Assembly (NCBI GenBank): GCA_009843785.1
Contig: VYCT01000135.1
Span: 1 to 59,321 of the forward strand
Length of the DNA stretch: 59,321 nucleotides
From: Candidatus Poribacteria bacterium
GTDB taxonomy: Bacteria; Poribacteria; WGA-4E; WGA-3G
Direction: 5' to 3'
Shown: piece after piece, positions 39,140-47,404 of the stretch
Layout: each line of letters begins with the position of its first letter
Position numbering within the stretch: the first letter of the stretch is position 1
Notes under the pieces: model-generated
Told to the model about the DNA's origin: nothing
The model's input: only the letters and a program-made list of their open reading frames with translations
The model's database searches: none
Position numbers and translations under genes: made by a program

Positions 39140-40594
39140 ATGACAACAATTGCTATCGGTGGCATCATGCATGAATCCAATACATTTAGTGAGACATCCA
39201 CCGACTTCGCCGCGTTTTCGCAAACCTTTGCTCGAAATCTGGTCAATCTCTGGGGCGAATCCCATCACGAAATGGGTGGGTTTATTCAAGGGGCAACAGA
39301 CTACAACTACACGGCTTACCCTACGCTCATGACTTCGGCAACACCGGCAGGACGCGTAACAGATGACGCTTTTGACCGATTCACCGAGATGTTAATCCAG
39401 CACCTCAAAGCCGCCCCCAAACATGAAGGACTCCTCCTCGCACTCCACGGCGCAATGGTCGTGGAGAGTTATCCCGACGGTGATGGCGAAGTCTTACGCC
39501 GACTCCGAGATGCATTTGGTCGGGATTTCCCGATTGTCGTTACGCTCGACCAGCACGCCAATGTTTCCGAACAGATGGTCGCTGAATCGACTGCACTCGT
39601 GATTTACAAGACAACGCCGCATATCGATCAACGCCAACGCGGACTACAGGCAGCAGAACTCATGATGCGGATACTCGGGGGCGATGTTACGCCGACACAA
39701 GCACTCGCTAAACCGCCGATGCTCCTGAATATCTTGTATCATAACACCAGCGTGCCACCGATGGAGCCTATCCTCACAGCAGCGAAACAACTCGAAGCGC
39801 GTCCAGATGTCCCGGTCGCGAACGTTGCATTGGGGTACCCTTACGCTGATATCCATGAAATCGGTCCCTCCTTTGTCGTCGTCACGGACGATAACCCACA
39901 ACTCGCACAGACGGAAGCCGATCGGTTATCCGATATGTTGTGGAACGTCCACGAACAACTCACACTCGATCTCCCGGATGCTGCAGAGGCAGTCGCGCAA
40001 GCCGTCCAGTCTGAGCAGCACCCTGTTATTCTGGTCGAGATGGGGGACAACATCGGCGGCGGTTCACCGGGGGATAGCACTTTCGTTTTGGCGGAGTTGC
40101 AACGACAAGGCGCATCGGGGTTCGTCGTTGTGCTCTATGACCCTGCCGCTGTGCAAAGTTGTATTCAAGCGGGTGTCGGGGCAGAGGTCGCTTTAGAGGT
40201 CGGCGGGAAAGCGGATAATTTGCACGGTGACCCTGTCGCAATTCAGGGCAAGGTACGTCTGATCCATGACGGACAATTTATTGAGACGCAACCGCGGCAC
40301 GGCGGGCAGCGATACCACAATCAGGGCGTGACGACTGTCGTTGCTGTGGGGGATTCTCTCGTCGTGCTAACAAGTAGACGGCAGACGCCATTTAGTCTCC
40401 AGCAGTTGTTAAGTCTCGGCATCAATCCGACTGAGATGCGGATGATTGTCGTCAAAGCCGCGGTCGCCTACCGTGCTGCCTATGAACCCATCGCAGGACA
40501 GATTATTGAGGTAGACACACCCGGATTGACCGCAGTGAACCCGTTACATTTTGAATATCACAACGTCCGCCGACCACTATTCCCGTTAGATTGA
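39140..40594 (+). CDS. M81-family metallopeptidase (MlrC-like)
   Basis: 484 aa; IGGIMHESNTFSETSTDFAAF, GLLLALHGAMVVESYPDGDGE, TLDQHANVSEQM, GDNIGGGSPGDSTFVLAEL. Confidence 0.92.
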   Translation: MTTIAIGGIMHESNTFSETSTDFAAFSQTFARNLVNLWGESHHEMGGFIQGATDYNYTAYPTLMTSATPAGRVTDDAFDRFTEMLIQHLKAAPKHEGLLLALHGAMVVESYPDGDGEVLRRLRDAFGRDFPIVVTLDQHANVSEQMVAESTALVIYKTTPHIDQRQRGLQAAELMMRILGGDVTPTQALAKPPMLLNILYHNTSVPPMEPILTAAKQLEARPDVPVANVALGYPYADIHEIGPSFVVVTDDNPQLAQTEADRLSDMLWNVHEQLTLDLPDAAEAVAQAVQSEQHPVILVEMGDNIGGGSPGDSTFVLAELQRQGASGFVVVLYDPAAVQSCIQAGVGAEVALEVGGKADNLHGDPVAIQGKVRLIHDGQFIETQPRHGGQRYHNQGVTTVVAVGDSLVVLTSRRQTPFSLQQLLSLGINPTEMRMIVVKAAVAYRAAYEPIAGQIIEVDTPGLTAVNPLHFEYHNVRRPLFPLD

Positions 40595-40792
40595 ACCATT
40601 TGATCTTGTTGGTGATCTGTGGTATAATTCTATTTATCGTAAAACCAACAATTAAACAGACACTTTTCTTTAACAGAGGACGGTTCGTAGGGGGTTTTTG
40701 CTTGGGTGTTTCTTCAAGGTCCCCTCGTCCGTTTTCCAAAATGTGTCTTATTATTTTTAGAGGTCACTATAAATTGATTGATGGAGGGAATT

Positions 40793-41365
40793 ATGGCATC
40801 TGCTGCAGCACAAACTCGCCTAACCCCGGAAGAATATATCACTTTTGAGCGCAAGGCGCCCTTCAAAAACGAGTTTATCAAGGGAGAAATAGTTGCGATG
40901 TCTGGTGCCAGTCGCGCACACAATCGCATTACAGGGGATGTATTTAATGCGATTTCCAACCAATTAGTCGGTACCGAGTGTGAAGCTTTCATCGGCGATA
41001 TGCGCGTCAAGGCTGGCACGACAGCATCTTATTTCTACCCAGATGTAGTTGTTGCCTGTAATGAGCTCCGCTTTGAAGACGATGTTTTCGACACACTCCT
41101 CAACCCGATCATTGTTGTAGAGGTACTTTCACCTTCAACTGAAACCGACGACCAAGGTGAAAAATTCAATCGTTATCGGCAGCTGACATCCTTGCAAGAA
41201 TACATCCTTATTTCACAAGATAAAGTACGCGTTGAACATTATCTCCGCCGAGAAACGGAGTGGATTCCAACAGAATTCCGTGAACTTACAGACGTGCTAC
41301 CGCTTATTTCCATTGACTGCACATTGCCACTGCAAGACATCTATAGACGTGTTACATTGTCATAG
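40793..41365 (+). CDS. Uma2-family (DUF820) endonuclease-like protein
   Basis: RLTPEEYITFERKAPFKNEFIKGEIVAMSGASRAHNRITGDV, YPDVVVAC, PIIVVEVLSPSTETDDQGEKFNRYRQLTSLQEYILI. Confidence 0.9.
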   Translation: MASAAAQTRLTPEEYITFERKAPFKNEFIKGEIVAMSGASRAHNRITGDVFNAISNQLVGTECEAFIGDMRVKAGTTASYFYPDVVVACNELRFEDDVFDTLLNPIIVVEVLSPSTETDDQGEKFNRYRQLTSLQEYILISQDKVRVEHYLRRETEWIPTEFRELTDVLPLISIDCTLPLQDIYRRVTLS

Positions 41366-41366
41366 T

Positions 41367-41390
41367 AGCCCCGCCTAAAGGCAGGGGGCT
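41367..41390. other. Hairpin at 3' end of the TnpB element (candidate RE)
   Basis: AGCCCCGCCTaaAGGCaGGGGGCT imperfect palindrome directly after the Uma2 stop codon. Confidence 0.6.
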
Positions 41391-41406
41391 TGTTAAGAAA
41401 CAAACC

Positions 41407-42621
41407 CTATCGGTCTACCGATAAGTTTCTCGTTTCACAGAGGTTGGTAACCCAACGCTCTCCACGATGGGCGCAAGCCGCCCGTAAGAGTATGTTTATC
41501 GCAGCGTTGTGGTCTCGGTCTAAGGACGTGCCACAAAAACTACAATCAAAAGTGCGTATCGCCAGCGAAAGTTTCTTTGGCGACTTCTGACCGCAACTTG
41601 AGCATGTTTGCGAGGTGTTCTTGGGATTGACTTGGTGGAAATGGAAACCGTCTCTTTCGGCTATGTTTCCAGCCCACTCAAAGAACTTCCCCCAAGACGC
41701 GTCGGATATGCTCTTGCTGAGGTGTTTGTTCTGAACCATGTTGGAAATGCCCAAGTCTTCAGTGACAAGGACGTTATTTTTCTCATGATGGAAAAGTTTG
41801 AAAACCAATTTACCGATAAAGTCTTTGCGTTTGTTAGTCGTCTTTTCGTGGTGCAACGCAGTCGCATGCACGGCTTTCTGCCAACGCTGGCTACCTCTCT
41901 TTCGGCGTGCCATTGTCTGATTGTGCTTGTGCAGCAGTCCTTCTGCTTGACGATACCAGCAGGGGTTATCTTCCTTTTCGCCTTCAGAGGTCGTCAGATA
42001 ATGTGCCGTGCCAACGTCAACTGCAACAGCGTCTGTCGGTTCAACTTTTGGCGTATCGGGTATATCGCAAACGATATGGGCATACCAACCCGACGCTTTC
42101 TTGAGGAGTGTGACTTCCTTCGGATCACCTTGAAGTGGACGGTGCATGCGTATCTTGACTTCACCAAGTTTTGGCACTTTCAAGCGATTATGGCGAAAAT
42201 CCGTTTCTATTATCGGATTTTGCCGGACACGTTTGACGCCACCTGTCTCTTTATCCTTGACTTTGTGTTTTCGCAAGCACCACGTCAGAGAACGCACACG
42301 CGTTTTGTAGCGAGGGTAGCCCTTTTTCTCTGCCCCTTCTTTGCAACGTCTGCGGAACGCATCAAAGGCTTTGTCAACGCGCTTGAGGACAGAAACTTGG
42401 AAATCTTGAGGCACTTCACGGAAGTCGTCATATTTTTCACGCGCTGCCGTCAAAAGAGCCTGTTGCTCACCTTGAGAAACAAAACGTCCTTCTTCCTCGT
42501 AGGCATGCTTACGATTGTTGCGGGCAGAGTTCTGAAGTTCGCAAAGGTGATCTAACCAACTTAATAATGTTGTTTCCTGTGTTTTCGTAGGATACACAGG
42601 GTATTTAAAAGTGAGTTTCAT
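41407..42621 (-). CDS. tnpB: TnpB-family (IS200/IS605 OrfB) RNA-guided nuclease, no TnpA adjacent
   Basis: 404 aa; AVAVDVGTAHYL, VTEDLGISNM, Zn ribbon CSSCGQK...CSFCG, DRDHNAAINI; all three RuvC acidic residues retained. Confidence 0.93.
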   Translation of the reverse strand: MKLTFKYPVYPTKTQETTLLSWLDHLCELQNSARNNRKHAYEEEGRFVSQGEQQALLTAAREKYDDFREVPQDFQVSVLKRVDKAFDAFRRRCKEGAEKKGYPRYKTRVRSLTWCLRKHKVKDKETGGVKRVRQNPIIETDFRHNRLKVPKLGEVKIRMHRPLQGDPKEVTLLKKASGWYAHIVCDIPDTPKVEPTDAVAVDVGTAHYLTTSEGEKEDNPCWYRQAEGLLHKHNQTMARRKRGSQRWQKAVHATALHHEKTTNKRKDFIGKLVFKLFHHEKNNVLVTEDLGISNMVQNKHLSKSISDASWGKFFEWAGNIAERDGFHFHQVNPKNTSQTCSSCGQKSPKKLSLAIRTFDCSFCGTSLDRDHNAAINILLRAACAHRGERWVTNLCETRNLSVDR

Positions 42622-42625
42622 GGTA

Positions 42626-42712
42626 TATCAGGCATCAGGCGTTTATCCCCTACTAAGTCGGAGGCAAGCACATTGCCAAGTGGCAACGCTTAGTATGCTT
42701 GCCAACCTGATA
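42626..42712. other. Three concentric inverted repeats just upstream of tnpB
   Basis: TATCAGG/CCTGATA (42626, 42706), GGCAAGCA/TGCTTGCC (42663, 42696), TTGCCA/TGGCAA (42673, 42681). Confidence 0.65.
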
Positions 42713-42791
42713 CTCTAATTATACTACAATTTGGACGGAATGTCAAAGATATTTTGGCGTTCTGGTCCTTTCTAAGAGGGCGGATTTTCCT

Positions 42792-42810
42792 CCCCCACTA
42801 AAGTAGGGGG
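42792..42810. other. Hairpin at 5' end of the TnpB element (candidate LE)
   Basis: CCCCCACT-AA-AGTaGGGGG, about 20 nt before the next gene. Confidence 0.55.
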
Positions 42811-42830
42811 TTTCCAATCTGTGAACTTTG

Positions 42831-44444
42831 ATGAGAACCTTTGGAACACAAGGCCGCGTGTATCCGAGCCGACACTACGTCGTCCCACGCACCGAGGAGA
42901 AGACAGAATTCATCAAACGCGTCAAAGAAGGACGCTATATTGTCCTTTTCGCACCGCGACAGACTGGCAAGACAACCTTCTTTCGATTGGCACTTGACAC
43001 ACTTGCCACCGAAGAGCCCAGTTACTTCCCAATCCAATTGAATTTTGAGGAGTACGAAGACTATACCGCTTCCGATTTTTACGCTAACCTTTACGAAGAT
43101 ATTCGCGAAGAAATAGAAACCGTTTTTCAGAAGCGAGAAGAAGCTCCCCCCAAAGCACTCATCCAATTTTTAGAAAATACAGCACTAACCGACCACGTTT
43201 CAATGCGAAGGTTCTTTACACATTTCGATAGTTTCCTACCAGACCATAGCGTCATTCTCATCATTGACGAGTTTGACGCTATTCCGCGCGAGGCACTCAA
43301 AGGTTTTCTGCATTCACTCCGCCGTATCTATCTCACCGATGAGAATCGGTGCCCTCACAGCGTGAGTATCATCGGTGTCAAGAGTATTACACAACTCAGT
43401 TATGATCGCTCTGTCTCTCCTTTCAATATCCAAGATGAGTTCAACTTGCCGAATTTCACCTTTGAACAGGTGCGTGAGCTGCTTGGGCAGTATACCGCAG
43501 AGGTTGGTCAGACCTTTGAGGAGGAAGTCATTGCATCTATTCACAGGCAAACTGCAGGGCAACCTGTGCTTGTCAATCACTTCGCCGAGATACTCACAGA
43601 GACCTTGGAGATTCCGAAAACCGAGCCGATTACGATGGCGCATTTTGCAACCGCACACACGCAGCTCCTTGAAGAGGACAGCGTCAACCTTAGGCATCTG
43701 CTGACCAATATCCGCAGAGATAGACGGTTTGAAACACTCCTGATGAAAATTGCTTCTTATGACATCGGGGTACGCTTTACACGCCGCAATGAAATCATGA
43801 ATGAACTTGCGACGTATGGTGTCATTAAAGAAGGAGTTGATGGGATGTGTGAGATTCTCAATCCGATCTATCACTACTGCATCCTACAAGCATTTAAACC
43901 GCTCGTAAATGGGCTTGAGAATGAATATCTCCCCGCAGACAACGTTGCAGGCTTTCAAGATTATCTGGCACCCCATGGAGATATTGACATGGTGACGCTA
44001 CTCAATAACTTCAAGGATTTCATTGCGCGTGCGGGTTTCCGTGTTTTACAAGTGCCAGATACACCCCAAGAGTTTATTGGACAGCACTTACTATTGGCAT
44101 ATCTTGATCAGTTTGTCCAACTTGTTGGTGGTGTAATGTATCTTGAAGTCCAAACAGGACGCGGACGGATGGATCTGCTTATTTACCATAATCGGAAAAA
44201 ATATATCGTTGAAACGAAGATTTGGGAGGGTGATAGGCGTTACCAAGCAGGCAAAAAACAGTTAGCAGCATACCTAAAGTTGGAAGGCACAAGGCAAGGA
44301 TACTATATCGTATTTGATCATCGTCAGGAGCCAGAGCCGCGCGTAGAAACAGAGACGATAGAGGGGATAACGATTCGGAGTTATGTCATTCCTGTCATCC
44401 AAGAACGCCCTTCAGACGAACATCATAGCAGTAGATACAAATAA
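42831..44444 (+). CDS. AAA-like ATPase with C-terminal PD-(D/E)XK nuclease domain (paralog 2)
   Basis: APRQTGKTTFFRLALDTL, VILIIDEFDAIP, GRGRMDLLI...YIVETKIWEG. Confidence 0.85.
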   Translation: MRTFGTQGRVYPSRHYVVPRTEEKTEFIKRVKEGRYIVLFAPRQTGKTTFFRLALDTLATEEPSYFPIQLNFEEYEDYTASDFYANLYEDIREEIETVFQKREEAPPKALIQFLENTALTDHVSMRRFFTHFDSFLPDHSVILIIDEFDAIPREALKGFLHSLRRIYLTDENRCPHSVSIIGVKSITQLSYDRSVSPFNIQDEFNLPNFTFEQVRELLGQYTAEVGQTFEEEVIASIHRQTAGQPVLVNHFAEILTETLEIPKTEPITMAHFATAHTQLLEEDSVNLRHLLTNIRRDRRFETLLMKIASYDIGVRFTRRNEIMNELATYGVIKEGVDGMCEILNPIYHYCILQAFKPLVNGLENEYLPADNVAGFQDYLAPHGDIDMVTLLNNFKDFIARAGFRVLQVPDTPQEFIGQHLLLAYLDQFVQLVGGVMYLEVQTGRGRMDLLIYHNRKKYIVETKIWEGDRRYQAGKKQLAAYLKLEGTRQGYYIVFDHRQEPEPRVETETIEGITIRSYVIPVIQERPSDEHHSSRYK

Positions 44445-44516
44445 TAACTTACAGACATTCCGTTGATTTGCCAACGCCGTTTACAATCAAATAAGATTCA
44501 ATAGGGAGCGAAAACC

Positions 44517-45119
44517 GTGGCATTTAGCGATTTCAAGACAATCTCTGAAGTGCAGGAAAAATTCAGAATCACATACACCGAAGATGATTTTGTCAAAGCT
44601 GAACCATCATCTCCTTCAATCGAATTCCTGCAGGATTTTGAATTTACGCGAGAACATATTAATGTTTTTGCATCCGAAGCAGCACGTTGTGAGGCGATTA
44701 TCTTCCCGGTTCTAAAGGAAAGTTATAAAGCTTATGCCGATCGGTATGCCTTGTGGATAAAGCAATCCATCGCTTACGATGATGTCTTGAATGGGATACC
44801 AGACTACTTTATCTCTACCCGATCTGAATTAGGCAAAACCGTTGTTGGAAGTCCGTTGATACTCCTCGTTGAAGCAAAGAAAAACGACTTTGAGCAGGGG
44901 TGGGGTCAATGTCTGGCGGAGTTAGTCGCTGCCCAAAAGATAAACGATGATGCAGCTTTTCCCGTGTTCGGCATTGTTACTGATGGAACACTGTGGCAAT
45001 TCGGACGGCTTATCGGCGATACCTTCACCCAAAACAGAGCAGACTTTGCCTTAACCAATTTGCCTACACTTTTTGGGGCGGTTGATTCTGTGTTCAAAGC
45101 CGTAGATGATGTAAATTGA
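44517..45119 (+). CDS. Hypothetical protein, possible PD-(D/E)XK restriction-like fold
   Basis: 200 aa, GTG start with upstream GGGAGCG; IPDYFIS...LILLVEAKKNDFEQGWGQCLAELVAAQ resembles D-x(n)-ExK nuclease core. Confidence 0.55.
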   Translation: MAFSDFKTISEVQEKFRITYTEDDFVKAEPSSPSIEFLQDFEFTREHINVFASEAARCEAIIFPVLKESYKAYADRYALWIKQSIAYDDVLNGIPDYFISTRSELGKTVVGSPLILLVEAKKNDFEQGWGQCLAELVAAQKINDDAAFPVFGIVTDGTLWQFGRLIGDTFTQNRADFALTNLPTLFGAVDSVFKAVDDVN

Positions 45120-45400
45120 AAAGCGTATGCGGGGCGGCATCATACGGTTTCCTACCACAATGTGAACTATGATTTCGGGATTATGGATAGCGTTATCGTC
45201 TGAATCGCGGATTCTCGCGGATGACGCTGATTTCGCGGATTTTAAGAGTCTTCTCATTTTGAGAGTCTCCAGTCCCGTAGGGACGGAATGTTTATAGAAA
45301 CAGCGTCATATCCCGACTCTTTAGCCCTGTAAGGGCGGCATGTACAGATGTGTATGAAAGAACAACCAAGCCTCAGCGGGGCAACAAGTATCCGATTTCG

Positions 45401-45811
45401 CTATAACGATGAAATATTTCCGATTTGGGTAGATGAGGTAATTTTCGTAGGCTGCTCCCCCAACACAACAAGACAAGCACGCAACATATTTTCAACCTCT
45501 TGTCGTGTATCCTCACGCAATGGTCCTGAAAGTGCCGCACGATACAGGTTCACCGCTCGACTCGGATCCCCTGCCTTTTCATAACACGATGCCGCACTAA
45601 TTCGATGTATCGCACCCTCCAATTCACGACCGAGGACATCAAGCATCGGCGGAATATACTCTTCATAGTTGGCAGCGGATAACCAAAGCGGTTGCGCCGT
45701 TTCCGTCATACCAACTTCCCACAATGCTTGTGCTTCGGAAAGAATTTTTGATTTCCGGTGCATTGTCGCTTTGAGTGTCTTTGTGTAAGGTTTGGTTTTT
45801 GGGTTAGGCAT
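45401..45811 (-). CDS. Hypothetical protein (helical/TPR-like)
   Basis: 136 aa from ATG 45811 preceded by AAGGAAG; AASCYEKAGDPSRAVNLYRAAL is TPR-like. Confidence 0.55.
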   Translation of the reverse strand: MPNPKTKPYTKTLKATMHRKSKILSEAQALWEVGMTETAQPLWLSAANYEEYIPPMLDVLGRELEGAIHRISAASCYEKAGDPSRAVNLYRAALSGPLREDTRQEVENMLRACLVVLGEQPTKITSSTQIGNISSL

Positions 45812-45857
45812 GTACTTCCTTTTTTTTGATTTTTCTAATCGTCCAACCATCATATTG

Positions 45858-45884
45858 GTAGGCGCGACTTACAACCGCGCCCAC
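45858..45884. repeat. GTAGGCGCG...CGCGCCCAC palindrome
   Basis: GTAGGCGCGACTTACAACCGCGCCCAC, same style as the GTAGGRGCGA palindromes at 28892 and 50783. Confidence 0.65.
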
Positions 45885-45922
45885 CGTGTATTTCAAGGAA
45901 AATTGGAATTATATTTTGGATG

Positions 45923-47404
45923 TTACATATAATAACGGAATGAAGGATGCGGTTTACGGTTTGGCCCCACTTCCGCCATGATGCCACCAACTCTCCGAGA
46001 AAAAAAGAGAGTCACCGGATGGGCACTACTCATGCTTGCTGTATTCCAATTCATACGGGCGAGCCCGAGAATATCTGAGGCAACTTGATGCATGTCAACA
46101 TCATCGTCACTTACAAGTTTTACAGGAGCCGGAATGTGAGGGCCGGGATATGTCCGCCACTCAGGCATATAACCTGTGGTGAATAGATATGTGGTTGTCT
46201 TATTCACTGTGCAGAGAGTGCCTCTTCTCGGTGGATATGATCCATAAGTCAAGAGTCGAAACTGCGTCGGCATAATGTTAATTAATTCGACTATTGGAAT
46301 ATCGCGAAAACCGTGCCGAAATCCTTCTTTTTCTGCTTCGTCAAATCTTGATGTTTTATGAAGTACAACACGTTGTGGATTTCCACCTATACCATCCCGA
46401 TACTCTTGAAGAATTTGGTCAGCAAGTTTAACGGACTGTTCTACAGTAAGATGGACATTACGTTTCTGATTTGCATCCCAAGGAATAGCTTCTCCACGGA
46501 GTGCAAATCCTTCCCCGCGACTCGAAAATGCTTGTGCCAAACTTGAATAGACAAGGTGTTTGCTCGGGGTTCGCAAGTGATGAAAACTGATACCGACAAA
46601 GCAGGTTTCTGGTCCGTCTGCCTTAAACCGCCACGGTATTCCTCCACCTTTATAATAGAGCCCCACGCTCATGTTCCACGCTCGCGTTGCTGGATCTTGA
46701 TTGGTATCTTGATCTTCAAACAAATTACGAGTACCAATCTGAATTGGCATGTGAAATTTCATTGTTCGAGCCTTCAAAGCCCGCCTGAAATCCCGATTCA
46801 GCAGATCATCCTCGTTTTCTTCTATGTCCTGAAACAAAGATAGTTGTCCTTGTTCACGATTAGCTTGTCGTATCTTGATAAGTCTACGCTGCCTTGAAGT
46901 CAGAGATTTTGAGATACTCCAGCATGTTTGAACCACATCATTAGGCAAGCAACATAAGACAATATCGGGACGAATATTCGTGTTATCAGCTAATCTTTCA
47001 ACACCATCTGCATACATATCCAACACCGCTTCAAAGCGTGATTTTGGATCTTTCTTAAGGAAGGCTTCAAGCATACCGTTATTAATTTCTGCTTGCCATT
47101 GCCGGTCAAATATAAGTGAGGTATGGAAAGCCTCGTTAAACCCGGGAAAATCAAGATATTGCGTAGAATCTTTGATGTCGGAGGGAATAGGTGCGCGACA
47201 CTGATCGAGCCATTGTTGTGCTTTCTGTAGCATATCAGCGTTTCCAACGAGTCCAACGCGCATCTCCTTTTTCCGCGTAGCACCGAAACGGAGGTCAAAG
47301 GGGCCTGCCTCCGCAAGCCCTATTTTTGGATCTCTGAAGGTACCCGGCGAACCGAGCTCAATGCTCGGTATTGGTAATTGTGTAAGTGCCATATCAATCA
47401 ACAT
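45923..47404 (-). CDS. Short prokaryotic Argonaute (MID-PIWI), predicted catalytically inactive
   Basis: 493 aa; YYKGGGIPWRFKADGPETCFVGISFHH, SSLAQAFSSRGEGFALRGEAIPWD, RVVLHKTSRFDEAEKEGF, NWNTASMSSAHPVTLFFSRRVGGIMAEV; first catalytic Asp replaced (GIS); 11-nt overlap with upstream APAZ gene. Confidence 0.9.
   Translation of the reverse strand: MLIDMALTQLPIPSIELGSPGTFRDPKIGLAEAGPFDLRFGATRKKEMRVGLVGNADMLQKAQQWLDQCRAPIPSDIKDSTQYLDFPGFNEAFHTSLIFDRQWQAEINNGMLEAFLKKDPKSRFEAVLDMYADGVERLADNTNIRPDIVLCCLPNDVVQTCWSISKSLTSRQRRLIKIRQANREQGQLSLFQDIEENEDDLLNRDFRRALKARTMKFHMPIQIGTRNLFEDQDTNQDPATRAWNMSVGLYYKGGGIPWRFKADGPETCFVGISFHHLRTPSKHLVYSSLAQAFSSRGEGFALRGEAIPWDANQKRNVHLTVEQSVKLADQILQEYRDGIGGNPQRVVLHKTSRFDEAEKEGFRHGFRDIPIVELINIMPTQFRLLTYGSYPPRRGTLCTVNKTTTYLFTTGYMPEWRTYPGPHIPAPVKLVSDDDVDMHQVASDILGLARMNWNTASMSSAHPVTLFFSRRVGGIMAEVGPNRKPHPSFRYYM

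Noticed and set aside
41608-42555. 315-aa plus-strand ORF
   Set aside because: Antisense to tnpB; no independent coding evidence
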